From: an uncultured Clostridia bacterium
Lineage (GTDB): Bacteria > Bacillota > Clostridia > TANB77 > CAG-508
Length of the DNA: 23,791 nt
NCBI GenBank assembly: GCA_934154515.1
Contig: CAKPGD010000013.1
Span: 1-23,791, forward strand
Direction of reading: 5' to 3'
Position numbers and translations under genes: made by a program. Below the pieces are notes generated by a model. It ran no database searches and had not been told where the DNA came from. It saw nothing but the letters and a program-made list of their open reading frames with translations. The number at the start of each line of letters is the position of its first letter. Position 1 is the first letter of the stretch. Of this stretch, positions 5,833-15,865 are shown piece by piece.

Positions 5833-8724
5833 CTAAAGTTTAATATATTCACTTATAGCACTTAATACATCTTCAACTGGAACTTTTCCATTTCTATTTA
5901 GTAATTTATTTTTATATTCTCCTCCTGGATCTGATACTAAATAATAATATTTACCTGTTTGTGAGTCTTTTTCAATTGCTAACAATACTATAAAATGGTG
6001 ACTTGTTTTATATCTTGCTGTACTCTTGGTTATATGAGCTATAACTGGTTTTCCTTCCATTAATTGTGCATTTATACCGTCTCCATTTCCAGATGGTACA
6101 TAATCCTTGAATGGTATTTTTAACAATTTATATAATGCTGTTCTCCAATTGCTATATCCATAATCATAATATAAAGTTGCTGGATTTATTGCTCCATATC
6201 CTCCATATCCATTTAGTACAATCGCTGCTGCCGTAATTCCACAGCCCTTACTTGCCATATCATTACCTGATCCATTTCTAATACTATTCATATCTGATTT
6301 CAATTGTGCATTTGTTTGTTTAAAGTTTTTATAAGTAATATTTCCTACTTGATATACTGAATTATAATATTGTCCACTTATTCTATTTTCTTCACCTATA
6401 ACTCCTTCATACCCTTCAAGTGTTGAAATACCAGCAGCATTAAATATTTTTGACATGTAAGATATTACTGATACTCCCCAACTTGCATTACAATATGTTG
6501 GTGCTATTTGTGTTACTGAATATCTTCCTGCTTTAAAATAATATGATCCATTAGCAATTACATTACCAAAATCTAATGTTGCTTCTCTAAAGCTTGGATA
6601 ACTTCTCCATGTTCTAGTATTTGAACTCTTTGGATTTCTATATGATTTTCCATTATAAGATCCTGTCATACTCATCCAGTTATGTGTTTCAGCTGCTATT
6701 GCTCCTGAAAAATCTGTTCCACATGATGATTCAACTTGTGTTACAGCAATCGCAAATACTGCATTTACATGATAAGTTTGTTGCATTTCTAAAAATGTAT
6801 TAACCTCTCCTAATAAATTTGTTTTGGCTTTTCCTTTATAAACACTTTCTATCGCATTTTTTAATACTTGTGCATCTGTAATAACAATTGATTGATCTGA
6901 TTTAGTTGTATCTACAATATAATCATAGCCAGATGATGAGTATGCACCTGATTCTGATATCATAATACCTGACCAAATACTACTAAAATTCATTGAACCT
7001 TCATCAATATAATCAGATGTTCCTGTTGCTTTATTTAACAAATATAATGTTAAATCCACTAAATTAGCTGTGCTCTCATTATTCTCTAATACCTCAATCA
7101 ACCAAGATAATGTTCCTAAATCTGTCATATTATCATATGCTTTTTGGTGTGATATTAATATTTTTACAAAATTTGTAGGAGTACTTTCATCTGTATCTGT
7201 TTTCTCTTTTGATTGAGTTTCTCCTTTAATATATTTTTTGTATGTTATCTCCTGAGAATTTGTTTCTTTTCTATTAATTGTTCTTCTCTGTTTTTGCAAC
7301 TGTGTTCGTGTTCTAATCACATGAGCTTTAAGTGATTGCTTAAAATTTCCACCCAAAACAGCAGCCCAATCAATTTTTAATTCCGTTCTAGTAGTTACAC
7401 TTTCTCTAGCGTTAAAATAATAAGTTTGCCATTCTTCACTATATCCATCTGTTGTCTCTGGCCCTGTTTTTTCTACTGTAGTATTATTAGTAAATTCTGT
7501 AGTTGTTTCCACAAACCAAGCATCTGCATAAATAACTTCTACTTGTGTTTGATCATAATAATATGTAATTTTGTTTTCTGCATAATAATCATATGGTGCA
7601 TTTCCAATCTTATTCCATGTTCCAACTTGCGTATGTTCTTCAACAGCTGTTATATCCGTAGTATCCTTTTCAAATACATCTATCTTTTGTTGAAAATCTT
7701 CCGTATATTCCTTTCTATTTATATTTACTGTTGTTGTTGTACTATCGAAAATACCTATAGTTATCTTTGTATTATATACTAATTGAGCAACTTCTTCAAC
7801 AAATTCATATTCTTCTGAATGTAATAATAAAATCCATAAATATTCGAATGGCATTACATATTGCTGTACCATTGATTTATAATTTATTTTTGTTTTATCT
7901 ATATTATATTTATTATATTTTGCAGTTACTATTTCTTCTGTATTTGTTTCTATCTTATATCTATTATCATAATCATTTTGAATTTTTTCTTCCGTATATG
8001 GTGATGCTATTTTTTCTCTTACTTGTAGTGATGTATTATTACTTTCGAAATATCCACTTTCTTCAGTCCACACTGCAATTACCGCATTTCCTTCTTCATC
8101 TAATGTAAAATAATTAAATACATCTCTATTTCCTGTATTTGCATAATTATTGTACATCGTATCAAATTGAGATGAATCTGTATATGTAAGGTTTTTTCTT
8201 TGTTCTCCTTCATCTGTTGTTTGAATTCTATCAAATTGTATAACTCCATTAATTTTGTCATCACTTGAAGCTAATGAGCTAATATATGGATATTGTGTTA
8301 CAAGTTCTGCATTTAACAAATATTCTAATTGTTCTGGATTATCTAAATAATCTGAATATGTTGTATTTAAACACCACATTATTTCTGCCTGTGTACATTC
8401 ATCTAAAGATGTTATTTTTTTATCAAGCTTTTTTTGCATATTAAACAAATCAATTATTTCTGCATCTGTCATTTTTTCAATTTCTTCATCCGTATAGCCT
8501 TTATCTTTTAAAGCTTGATTTATTATTGTACTTTTTTCTACCGTTATACCATTACTTCCAGAAATTGTTGCTCCACTTGTATAAATCTTAGGTCTGCCTT
8601 CCTTGTCCTCTTTCCAAGTTCCATCGTCTACAAATATATAATATACAAATGAAGCTAAAGCTACTATTACAATGGCAATTATTAGTACTATAGCACAAAC
8701 TTTTTTTACACCTTCTTTGATCAT
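5833..8724 (-). CDS. VirB1-like wall hydrolase: glucosaminidase plus C39-like peptidase
   Basis: A 963-residue protein anchored by one N-terminal membrane helix (about 10-30). Residues about 40-600 form a large extracytoplasmic region with no family I recognise, rich in Thr, Glu, Tyr and Asn. At about 635-760 is a GH73-type glucosaminidase: FAIAVTQVESSCGTDFS gives candidate catalytic Glu665, followed by ETHNWMSMT and FREATLDFGN. At about 800-960 is a C39-like cysteine peptidase: MASKGCGITAAAIVL gives Cys828, HHFIVLLAIE gives His910, and VSDPGG gives Asp932. Such two-enzyme proteins open the peptidoglycan for Gram-positive T4SSs (PrgK, TcpG, CwlT types), though the usual pair is SLT or LytM with CHAP or NlpC/P60. 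The start has GGGAGTGA in front and an extended -10 promoter upstream. Confidence 0.85.
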   Translation of the reverse strand: MIKEGVKKVCAIVLIIAIVIVALASFVYYIFVDDGTWKEDKEGRPKIYTSGATISGSNGITVEKSTIINQALKDKGYTDEEIEKMTDAEIIDLFNMQKKLDKKITSLDECTQAEIMWCLNTTYSDYLDNPEQLEYLLNAELVTQYPYISSLASSDDKINGVIQFDRIQTTDEGEQRKNLTYTDSSQFDTMYNNYANTGNRDVFNYFTLDEEGNAVIAVWTEESGYFESNNTSLQVREKIASPYTEEKIQNDYDNRYKIETNTEEIVTAKYNKYNIDKTKINYKSMVQQYVMPFEYLWILLLHSEEYEFVEEVAQLVYNTKITIGIFDSTTTTVNINRKEYTEDFQQKIDVFEKDTTDITAVEEHTQVGTWNKIGNAPYDYYAENKITYYYDQTQVEVIYADAWFVETTTEFTNNTTVEKTGPETTDGYSEEWQTYYFNARESVTTRTELKIDWAAVLGGNFKQSLKAHVIRTRTQLQKQRRTINRKETNSQEITYKKYIKGETQSKEKTDTDESTPTNFVKILISHQKAYDNMTDLGTLSWLIEVLENNESTANLVDLTLYLLNKATGTSDYIDEGSMNFSSIWSGIMISESGAYSSSGYDYIVDTTKSDQSIVITDAQVLKNAIESVYKGKAKTNLLGEVNTFLEMQQTYHVNAVFAIAVTQVESSCGTDFSGAIAAETHNWMSMTGSYNGKSYRNPKSSNTRTWRSYPSFREATLDFGNVIANGSYYFKAGRYSVTQIAPTYCNASWGVSVISYMSKIFNAAGISTLEGYEGVIGEENRISGQYYNSVYQVGNITYKNFKQTNAQLKSDMNSIRNGSGNDMASKGCGITAAAIVLNGYGGYGAINPATLYYDYGYSNWRTALYKLLKIPFKDYVPSGNGDGINAQLMEGKPVIAHITKSTARYKTSHHFIVLLAIEKDSQTGKYYYLVSDPGGEYKNKLLNRNGKVPVEDVLSAISEYIKL

Positions 8725-8747
8725 AACACATCACTCCCATCATATTA

Positions 8748-8756
8748 ATTATAACA
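8748..8756 (-). promoter_or_regulatory. Extended -10 promoter of the hydrolase/VirB8-like unit
   Basis: TGTTATAAT on the minus strand, 24 bases upstream of the hydrolase start and downstream of the preceding terminator. A convincing -35 is absent. It resembles the other extended -10 elements of this window. Confidence 0.5.
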
Positions 8757-8785
8757 TATAATTCTTATTTTGGCTAGATTATAAG

Positions 8786-8813
8786 AAAAAAGTTGCAAAA
8801 TTGCAACTTTTTT
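8786..8813 (-). terminator. Intrinsic terminator inside the T4SS cluster
   Basis: Arms 8786-8798 and 8801-8813 are perfect complements centred on GTTGCAAAATTGCAAC, with A and T runs outside, so it could work on both strands. The TAA stop of the 314-residue gene (8812-8814) overlaps the stem. It separates the second and third T4SS transcription units. Confidence 0.8.
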
Positions 8814-9756
8814 ACAAATTAACAGATATTATTTGTGATTCTTTATTTGTACTAGAAGTATTATTATTAAATATTACATCAGAAAATACTAATGCCTTTG
8901 TTTGTCTATCTGTACTATATGTTTTTGAAAATTTTATATTAATTTTTGACATAGCTCCTGAATTTATTTTTAATAATCCACTAAAAAGTTCATGACTACG
9001 AGAATAATAATTTATACCATTCTCATCTTGAATATATATAGTCTTTGTACTATTTAAAGTATCTAATATAACTTGACTCTCTGTTTTATTTTCAATTTTA
9101 ACTTCATATTCTTCATAATCAAAATATTGTTTTTTATACAAAACACTTATTTTTAAATTTTGATATACTGTTTCTTTATTTATTTCTGCTTTATCTATGA
9201 AATTATTTACATTTAATTTATTTTCTCCATTTTTATATACAACAGTAATATAATCTTGTGTAGTTGTTCCATTCAATTCTCCAGTTGCCATAAAATCATT
9301 TTTCATTGTTATTTTATATACGCTTCCCGTCCAATTTTCAACTGTTGCTGTCCTCTTTTGAGAAAAATTACTATTTATATATTTACTATAAAAATCATTT
9401 GCTGTTGGATACATTTCACTTTTACAATCATCTGATAATAATTCATATGCTTTTTCAATATTTTTATTATTACAATATTCTATAAAATTTTGAATAATTC
9501 CAACTTCTTCATCTTTTTGTGATTTAGAAAATGTTGTACCATCTACAGCTGATTTATCATTTATTATAGTTGAATTAGTTGTTGATGTAGTATAATTATT
9601 ATTAATTATTGGAACATTATTTTCTACTTTTTTTCTTTGTTGCTTCATTTGAAAATTTATAAAATAAATTATTCCTAATATTACAATTACAACAATTATT
9701 CTTTTCCAGATATATTCTTTATTATCATAATAAAATCTTCTTATTTTTCCAAACAT
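8812..9756 (-). CDS. Single-pass NTF2-like T4SS accessory protein with C-terminal beta domain
   Basis: A 314-residue protein: a basic, aromatic N-terminus (FGKIRRFYYDNKEYIWKR), a membrane helix about 19-36, a Thr/Ser/Asn linker to about 80, then an NTF2-like module (about 84-195). The module has the same opening signature as its larger neighbour (KAYELLSDDCKSEMYPTAND). The last 120 residues (about 200-314) look like a beta sandwich, with alternating strands such as YEEYEVKIENKTES and GAMSKINIKFSK, similar in style to DUF4352-type domains. It starts 21 bases after the VirB6-like gene, with AAAAGGA as ribosome site. By topology and context it is a second VirB8-like or scaffold component of the channel; I cannot assign a named family. 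Confidence 0.6.
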   Translation of the reverse strand: MFGKIRRFYYDNKEYIWKRIIVVIVILGIIYFINFQMKQQRKKVENNVPIINNNYTTSTTNSTIINDKSAVDGTTFSKSQKDEEVGIIQNFIEYCNNKNIEKAYELLSDDCKSEMYPTANDFYSKYINSNFSQKRTATVENWTGSVYKITMKNDFMATGELNGTTTQDYITVVYKNGENKLNVNNFIDKAEINKETVYQNLKISVLYKKQYFDYEEYEVKIENKTESQVILDTLNSTKTIYIQDENGINYYSRSHELFSGLLKINSGAMSKINIKFSKTYSTDRQTKALVFSDVIFNNNTSSTNKESQIISVNL

Positions 9757-9777
9757 ATAAATTATTCCTTTTTACTT

Positions 9778-12738
9778 TTAATTTATTTCTTTCAAACTAT
9801 CTTTTGATTTTGCAAATTCTTCAACATTATTCATAACTGCATCAACAAATTTCTTTTGTTGATCATCACTTAATTTATTTGAAGCAGCTATCTTTTTAAC
9901 TCTATCTTCAAATTCGCCATACTCTTTTTTGCTCATCTTGCTAGGTTTCTTTCCAGCATCTCTATACATTTTAGCTATTGATGCTGTTTTTGCTACAGCT
10001 TTTTTTCTATCCTGTTGATCCCAACCTTTATCTCTACTCATTTTTATTGCTGCCACAAATTCATCCAAATCTTTAGTTCCATAACTATATAAATCTTTAT
10101 AACCTTCTGCCAAATTTTGAGCATCTTCCAAATCTTTGCAATCTGCAAATTCTCTTTGAATTGCTTGGATTGTTGTATTATCATGAACAAATGCCTGTGC
10201 TTGTTTTTCAAGATTAGCGCTCTTATATTCAGAATAATTATCATATTGAGCAATCTCATATGCTTTTTTTATTGCATCCATATCATATGTATTATTTTTC
10301 CTTGTAGAACCTAAAGCATATCCAGCAGCACCCAATCCTGCACCATATTGCCAAATTTTTTGTGGATCTTCAGATGCAATTCCTATACTTGCACCAACCA
10401 ATCCTGCTGCAGTTCCTACAAATGCTCCTGTCGCTTTTTCTGTTACACCTTTTAAATATGCACCACTATTTACATTATTTACAATTCTCTTAAGTTTTTG
10501 TCCAGCATATTCTTGCGCTGCACCTGCAAATCCTTTTATAGGTCTTGTTATTTTTGGATACTTCTTTTGAAGTTCGCTCCACAATTTTTTTATTTTATTT
10601 TGATTTACTTTTTGTTGTTGAGGAGCTATTTTTGTTTTTGGCTTTTGTACCATTTTAGGTTGTTCTTTTGCTTGCTCTTTAGATTGTTTTTCCATTTTTT
10701 CATGTATTCCATAATTTGCTAAAGCATTTTTATATTCTGGATCTCCTGGTTCTATTCCCTCTGCCTTTAGTTCATCTTTTTGATCTTGAGTTAACTTCGT
10801 ACTCCATCCATCTTTATCAACTTGATTTTCCTTTTGTTCATCATCAGTATATGTTTGTTTATCTTCAGCAGTTTTTGTTGAATCATTATCCATACCAGCC
10901 AATAATGTATCTGGTGACTTTGAGCCCTCATCATCATTTGAGTCATTTCCATCTTTAGACCCGCTTCCAACACCTTGTGGTTTTGGTGAATGGTGTCCTA
11001 AATGCAATAATTTATTCATTGCATTCATTGCAATACCTGCACCAAGAGCTCCTCCTAAAGTTCCTGGTGTTTGTGCTCTGTCTAAGCCAAACATTCTCTT
11101 AACAAATTTTTCGGCAGGTAACATAAATCCTATTGCAACCAATGTATATAAAACATTCTTACTAGCTAAGTCAAATGCGGCACCAATTAACACTGTATAT
11201 AATATTAAATGTACTGGTTGTATTACTAGATTACCTATATACTCTTTAAACCACATTTCAAATGCTTGAGCTTTACCATCTCTAATCTTATCGATTGGAT
11301 ATGTTAAAGCTACTAATGGTGCAATCATTGTTAAAAAAGCCAAATATATTATCCTTTTCATATATGAAAATAAGAAGAATATTGTATACCATACTAATAC
11401 TAAAAATGCTAATACATATCCAACATATGCTAAAGTTCCACTTTCTTGCAAAGCTGCATTTACTCTATACATTCCCATAAGGTTTCCTGTGTTCCAAACA
11501 ATTTTATGAGGAGTTGATGAAGTATCAATTATATTATCTAGATCCTCTTTTCCAATAACATCTTGATGCTTCTTTAATTCTTTTTCTATTTTTCCGTCTT
11601 CATCTTCATATACAACAATATATTTATTAGATGATGTAACTCCTTTGGCCATATCAATAAATTTATCATTTAAATTCATTGAAAATGACATTATATAATG
11701 CATTAAAAAAATCAGACAAAATCCTACAACCCAATCATTTAAAATTGATTTATATTTAGCCTTTTCACTTGATACACTTGATATTAAGATTCTTATTCCT
11801 AAATATATAAGTACTAATAGCATCATTATTATTGCTACATTTCTTAATATATAATACCATTTTGCAATTGTTCCCTTTAATTGTTCTCCAACATTATCTA
11901 CTGTTTTTAACCCTGTTGTATATATAGTTGTTGCTGTTGATGCAGATACTAAGTCTATCTTTACATCTGCTTTATATTTTTTTCCGTCACTTTTGTTTGT
12001 CCATGTCAAAGTCGCACTTCCTTTTGTGTTTACAGAAAACGAATCTTTATCATAACCATATTGAGATTTTAATTCACTAGCTATTGATTTTGAAGTTGTC
12101 TCATTATCTATTCCTGATACCCCATAAGTTGTTCCTAAACTTTGCCATTCTTCTCTTTGATATCTACTATCTGACATATCTGCAAAGAAATTAACATTTA
12201 ATATTTCTACTTCATTCGCAAAAATTTCTTCTGGTGATACTTTATAAATTGGCAAAACAGCTTCATGTCCAAAACAATTACTATTTATATATGCCCCTGC
12301 AAAAACTCCTGCTCCAATACTAACTACTGCCACTAATCCTATAGCTCCTGCAGATAATGTTCCAATAGCAAGAGTTTGACCAATAGCAGTTGCAATTGCT
12401 GCCGCTAATCCTGCAACTGCTCCACCAGTAAGTACTATTAATGTTGCTATCAATGCAGTTGCAAAAACCCCAGCAGCAATTGTTAAGATTATTTCTAAAA
12501 CTGTATTATCCAGGCTAACTCTTATTATTGACGTATTCATTTGGTATAATACATTATGCGCTATATTCAAAATTCCATCGCCAAATGCTAATAACAAATC
12601 TGCAACTGGCTTTAACAATTTTCCACCAACTTCATCTTTAGCAAATGCTATATTGCTTGGAAATAAAATACTCAATAATACAATTACTACTATTATTATT
12701 ACTAATTTAGATTGCAACCTTTTTAGAATAAATTTCAT
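9778..12738 (-). CDS. VirB6/TrbL-like polytopic T4SS channel protein
   Basis: A 986-residue inner-membrane component. An N-terminal signal-like helix (about 11-33, ending AFA) leads to hydrophobic, Ala/Gly-rich segments (about 81-150). An extracytoplasmic loop follows (about 155-295), then the VirB6 core: helices at about 300-322 (IYLGIRILISS), 332-353, 436-459, 460-480, 505-525 and 528-545. The stretch FSYMKRIIYLAFLTMIAPLV and the segment FKEYIGNLVIQPVHLILYTV are typical of Firmicute conjugation proteins of this class. After MLPAEKFVKRMFG the remaining 435 residues are hydrophilic (Lys, Gln, Asp rich), with a Gly/Ala-rich patch at about 779-820, and probably cytoplasmic. VirB6 forms part of the translocation path with VirB3, VirB4 and VirB8. 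Ribosome site AAAGGA; 15 bases after virB4. Confidence 0.85.
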   Translation of the reverse strand: MKFILKRLQSKLVIIIVVIVLLSILFPSNIAFAKDEVGGKLLKPVADLLLAFGDGILNIAHNVLYQMNTSIIRVSLDNTVLEIILTIAAGVFATALIATLIVLTGGAVAGLAAAIATAIGQTLAIGTLSAGAIGLVAVVSIGAGVFAGAYINSNCFGHEAVLPIYKVSPEEIFANEVEILNVNFFADMSDSRYQREEWQSLGTTYGVSGIDNETTSKSIASELKSQYGYDKDSFSVNTKGSATLTWTNKSDGKKYKADVKIDLVSASTATTIYTTGLKTVDNVGEQLKGTIAKWYYILRNVAIIMMLLVLIYLGIRILISSVSSEKAKYKSILNDWVVGFCLIFLMHYIMSFSMNLNDKFIDMAKGVTSSNKYIVVYEDEDGKIEKELKKHQDVIGKEDLDNIIDTSSTPHKIVWNTGNLMGMYRVNAALQESGTLAYVGYVLAFLVLVWYTIFFLFSYMKRIIYLAFLTMIAPLVALTYPIDKIRDGKAQAFEMWFKEYIGNLVIQPVHLILYTVLIGAAFDLASKNVLYTLVAIGFMLPAEKFVKRMFGLDRAQTPGTLGGALGAGIAMNAMNKLLHLGHHSPKPQGVGSGSKDGNDSNDDEGSKSPDTLLAGMDNDSTKTAEDKQTYTDDEQKENQVDKDGWSTKLTQDQKDELKAEGIEPGDPEYKNALANYGIHEKMEKQSKEQAKEQPKMVQKPKTKIAPQQQKVNQNKIKKLWSELQKKYPKITRPIKGFAGAAQEYAGQKLKRIVNNVNSGAYLKGVTEKATGAFVGTAAGLVGASIGIASEDPQKIWQYGAGLGAAGYALGSTRKNNTYDMDAIKKAYEIAQYDNYSEYKSANLEKQAQAFVHDNTTIQAIQREFADCKDLEDAQNLAEGYKDLYSYGTKDLDEFVAAIKMSRDKGWDQQDRKKAVAKTASIAKMYRDAGKKPSKMSKKEYGEFEDRVKKIAASNKLSDDQQKKFVDAVMNNVEEFAKSKDSLKEIN

Positions 12739-12753
12739 TATATTTTTTCCTTT

Positions 12754-14712
12754 CTATTCTATTTCTTTTTTCTTTCTATTTTCTACTAACTTATTTAAAT
12801 TTGTCTCAACAAATTCAAATTCTTTTTGTGTTGGGGAAATTTGTATTATAGCAGATTCTTGTCCAACTTTAAGTAATCCTTCACCCTTTCCACAAGTTAC
12901 TAGAAAACTTGCTTCTCCTTCACTTAATTTAAATACTTCTTTTAAATATTGTATTTCTGATTTATCTTGGGCTAAAAACAATTTTGTATCTGAAGATGTA
13001 AGAACTGCTTGAGCTTCTGGTTTCTCATAAAAGTCTTGAAATCTCTGAGAAACTACTGCTAAAGAAACATTTCTTTTTCTTGCACGTCTAGCCATTGTAT
13101 TTAAAAAGTCTACGGCTTCACTATATGGAAGTAACATCCATGCCTCATCAACAATTACTCTTTTCTTTGTTGCTTTCTTTCTATCTTCACTGTTTTTCTT
13201 AACATATTTTTCCCATATCCAAGTTAAAAGAATTTGTTGTGCCAATGGTCTTGCAAATTTTTCCTCTAATTGTGATATATCCAGATTTATAAATGGTGCT
13301 CCATCTAATAATTCAAATGTTGATTGCCCATCAAAATATGCCATTTGTCCATTATATTCTCTTATATATTGTTTCATTACTTTTAGTAAATAGCTGTAAT
13401 GAAATCTATAATCATCATTCGCATTTGATTGTGCTTTTCTTTGCAATCTTCTATACCAAGAGCCTATTGTTGGCATCTTCTTTTTGTCTCTATATAATTT
13501 TTGTCCTCTATTAAAACTTTCTGTTGCTTCATATAAACTATTAGGGTCACTTGTAATTCCTAGAGCTGCATATTCTTCAGCAACAGATTCTGCGATAATT
13601 TGTTTTGTTAATTCATTTACTTCTGTACTTCTTGTGCTTCCTCTTGCCATTGTAAGTAATGATTGTGTAACATCTTCTACCTTATTTTCAACATTTAAAA
13701 CTAATCTTTCTCTTCCTGTAATTTCATCTCTTGTTTTTTCTGTTTCTATATCAAATAAATTTATTATTGTTGATGAATTTGGACTTATTACAACATTAAT
13801 TCCACCAAGTGATTCTGCTACAATTGTATACTCACCTTCAGCATCTAATGCTAAACTTTCTATATCCATTAATATTGATGATCTACTTATTAATGTTTTC
13901 ATTGTTACAGATTTACCAGCACCAGACTTTGCAAATATAACCATATTATAGTTTGTTAAAGAACTATGGAAATTATCAAATAATATTGGAGTACCTGTTT
14001 GTCTGTTAAATCCTAATGGTATACCTGTATCATGACCTACTTCAGATGTAACAAATGGAAATACTGTTGCCATTGAACGTCTGTCGAATGTATGAGGTTT
14101 ACCTATTTTATTTTCCATTAATGGTAAATTTGTTTTAAATGCATCTTCTTGCATTGCCCATGCTGTTTTTATCCCAACTAATGATTTTGACATTTCTGTA
14201 GATAATAATTTAGTAACTCTATCTAATTCATCTTCACTATATGTAAATATTGTTGATATTACACTTGCACTATATAATTTATTAAAACCTGCTGCGATTT
14301 CATCTCTCAATTGTTCTGCTTCATATCTTTTTTGTGATAAATTACTCTCTCTATTAATATTTCCTTTATCTGCTGCTACAATTCTTTCTGTTTCTAATTC
14401 ATTAATTACTCTATTTAGTTCATTTTGAGATCTAGCTTCCTGAATAGGATTAATATATATAGATGTATTTATATCTCCAAAAAAGTACATACTTCTAAAT
14501 AATTCTGGGAATGTACACATTCTAGGAAGTGTGCCAACAAAAAAACTTCTTGCATATTTTTTTACATTTGATATTATTTCTAAATGATCTATATTGCTTG
14601 CATCAATTCCAGAAGGTGCAATCAATTCTTTTATTGATTGTCTTTTTAAAATCGCTGTATCATCATTATACTGTAGTTCTCTTTTTTCTTCCTCTTGTTT
14701 TTGTCTTGCCAT
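12754..14712 (-). CDS. VirB4-family T4SS ATPase
   Basis: The 652-residue energising ATPase of the secretion system, expected at the inner face of the membrane. An N-terminal domain (about 20-230) contains ARSFFVGTLPRM at 54-65 and a charged, coiled-coil-like stretch at about 100-140. The ATPase domain has Walker A AKSGAGKS (261-268, Lys267), Walker B VIVDEAWMLLP (Asp522, Glu523), RRARKRN with likely arginine finger (about 542-548), and SQRFQDF (555-561), all hallmarks of VirB4/TraE/TrbE proteins. ATG at 14712 has AAGGAGGG 7 bases upstream. It overlaps the TraC-like gene by 47 bases in another frame, so translation is probably coupled. Length is at the short end for VirB4, consistent with the neighbouring TraC-like protein being separate. 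Confidence 0.95.
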   Translation of the reverse strand: MARQKQEEEKRELQYNDDTAILKRQSIKELIAPSGIDASNIDHLEIISNVKKYARSFFVGTLPRMCTFPELFRSMYFFGDINTSIYINPIQEARSQNELNRVINELETERIVAADKGNINRESNLSQKRYEAEQLRDEIAAGFNKLYSASVISTIFTYSEDELDRVTKLLSTEMSKSLVGIKTAWAMQEDAFKTNLPLMENKIGKPHTFDRRSMATVFPFVTSEVGHDTGIPLGFNRQTGTPILFDNFHSSLTNYNMVIFAKSGAGKSVTMKTLISRSSILMDIESLALDAEGEYTIVAESLGGINVVISPNSSTIINLFDIETEKTRDEITGRERLVLNVENKVEDVTQSLLTMARGSTRSTEVNELTKQIIAESVAEEYAALGITSDPNSLYEATESFNRGQKLYRDKKKMPTIGSWYRRLQRKAQSNANDDYRFHYSYLLKVMKQYIREYNGQMAYFDGQSTFELLDGAPFINLDISQLEEKFARPLAQQILLTWIWEKYVKKNSEDRKKATKKRVIVDEAWMLLPYSEAVDFLNTMARRARKRNVSLAVVSQRFQDFYEKPEAQAVLTSSDTKLFLAQDKSEIQYLKEVFKLSEGEASFLVTCGKGEGLLKVGQESAIIQISPTQKEFEFVETNLNKLVENRKKKEIE

Positions 14713-15865
14713 CTATTATCCCTCCTTCTTCAGTACTATCTATTTTTTCTATTGCTTTTTCTTTAACATCTTTTCCTATATATTGTTCATTTTCATTTAT
14801 TATTTCTTTTGCCATTTGTTCTATTAATTCGTCAATATTTTGTTCTTTTTCCTCTACCTGTTGTTCAATTTCACTTCTTGCTTGATCAACTTTTTCATTA
14901 GCTAATTTTATTGCATTTTCTTCTATAACTTTATCTAATTCTCTCATTTTCTTTCTTAATACATCTGGTGCTGTTGAATACATTTCACTATATCCAGCTT
15001 CAATAGCTTTGTCTATTCCAAATGTTTCTGCTTCATCTCTGTTATAAGCCATGTATAATAATTCTGCTAATTCATTTGATTTTAAAATTCTTCCTCTTAC
15101 TCCACATGTTGATAAAGATCTTATTAAGGATTGGCATCTAGTATATAATTCTGAAAATGCTATCTCATGAATTTCTGATTTCCCTAAATTGTCATTTCCT
15201 GCTTCTGATGCATAATAAGGAACAACTATGTAATATCTTTTATTAAGTATATTTTTGTTTAAATTCATTCTTTCCGTATCTTGTAAAACAGATTTTCCAT
15301 ATTCATATAAATTTGATTGTTTAGTTACTTCAAAAAAAGCTCTTTTTAATTGTTCATCACTATATTCACCAGAATCTTTCATTTGTTCATATTGCATTTG
15401 CATGTTTCTAAGTTTTGTTTCAACAGCATTTACTTTCTTTCTATATGTTTCCAAACTTTTTTCTAAGTTTACGGCTCTTGTCTGTATATAAATTTGTATT
15501 TGATTTCTTAAAGTGTTTAAAAATTGAACAAAACCTTCTTCCACACTCGCTTTTTCAATATTTGACATCAAATCATAATTTATCCCTTGACATTCAAATA
15601 CCATTAAAAATTTAGTTCCATTTTTTTGAATAATCATACTATCTTTAATAGTATCAAATTCCATAAAATTAAAAACAGGTTGCTTATTTGTTGTTTTGGT
15701 TGAATTATTGGATTTACTTCCATTATTTGTATTTGTTGTTTGTTTACTTTTTCGTTTTAGTAAAAAAACTACTAAGATAATAATAGACACAAATATTAAA
15801 ATAATAATTGGAATTAATATAAATGTTAACATTTGTATTAATTTAACTGTTGATTGATCATTCAT
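14666..15865 (-). CDS. TraC-like T4SS membrane protein
   Basis: A 399-residue protein with one strong membrane helix (9-36), a polar Asn/Thr/Lys linker, then a TraC-like domain from about 62 to 275. The domain holds IKDSMIIQKNGTKFLMVFEC and the phrase FVQFLNTLRNQIQIYIQTR. This matches the domain I know from conjugal-transfer TraC proteins encoded between PrgI and VirB4 in monoderm and candidate-phyla T4SSs, and it resembles VirB4 N-terminal parts. A coiled-coil, Glu-rich C-terminus follows (about 300-365) and a basic end. A longer frame begins with ATG at 15892, but its codons consist of the AAAGGAGG ribosome site itself; the ATG at 15865, 9 bases after AAGGAGG, is the natural start and overlaps the end of the PrgI gene by 8 bases inside GATGAATGA. 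Confidence 0.8.
   Translation of the reverse strand: MNDQSTVKLIQMLTFILIPIIILIFVSIIILVVFLLKRKSKQTTNTNNGSKSNNSTKTTNKQPVFNFMEFDTIKDSMIIQKNGTKFLMVFECQGINYDLMSNIEKASVEEGFVQFLNTLRNQIQIYIQTRAVNLEKSLETYRKKVNAVETKLRNMQMQYEQMKDSGEYSDEQLKRAFFEVTKQSNLYEYGKSVLQDTERMNLNKNILNKRYYIVVPYYASEAGNDNLGKSEIHEIAFSELYTRCQSLIRSLSTCGVRGRILKSNELAELLYMAYNRDEAETFGIDKAIEAGYSEMYSTAPDVLRKKMRELDKVIEENAIKLANEKVDQARSEIEQQVEEKEQNIDELIEQMAKEIINENEQYIGKDVKEKAIEKIDSTEEGGIIDGKTKTRGRKKRTTV

Noticed and set aside
13484..13951. 155-codon plus-strand open frame and other long plus-strand frames opposite the T4SS genes
   Set aside because: They lie wholly opposite well-supported coding sequence (here virB4), lack ribosome sites, and read as the composition-driven antisense of an AT-rich gene.
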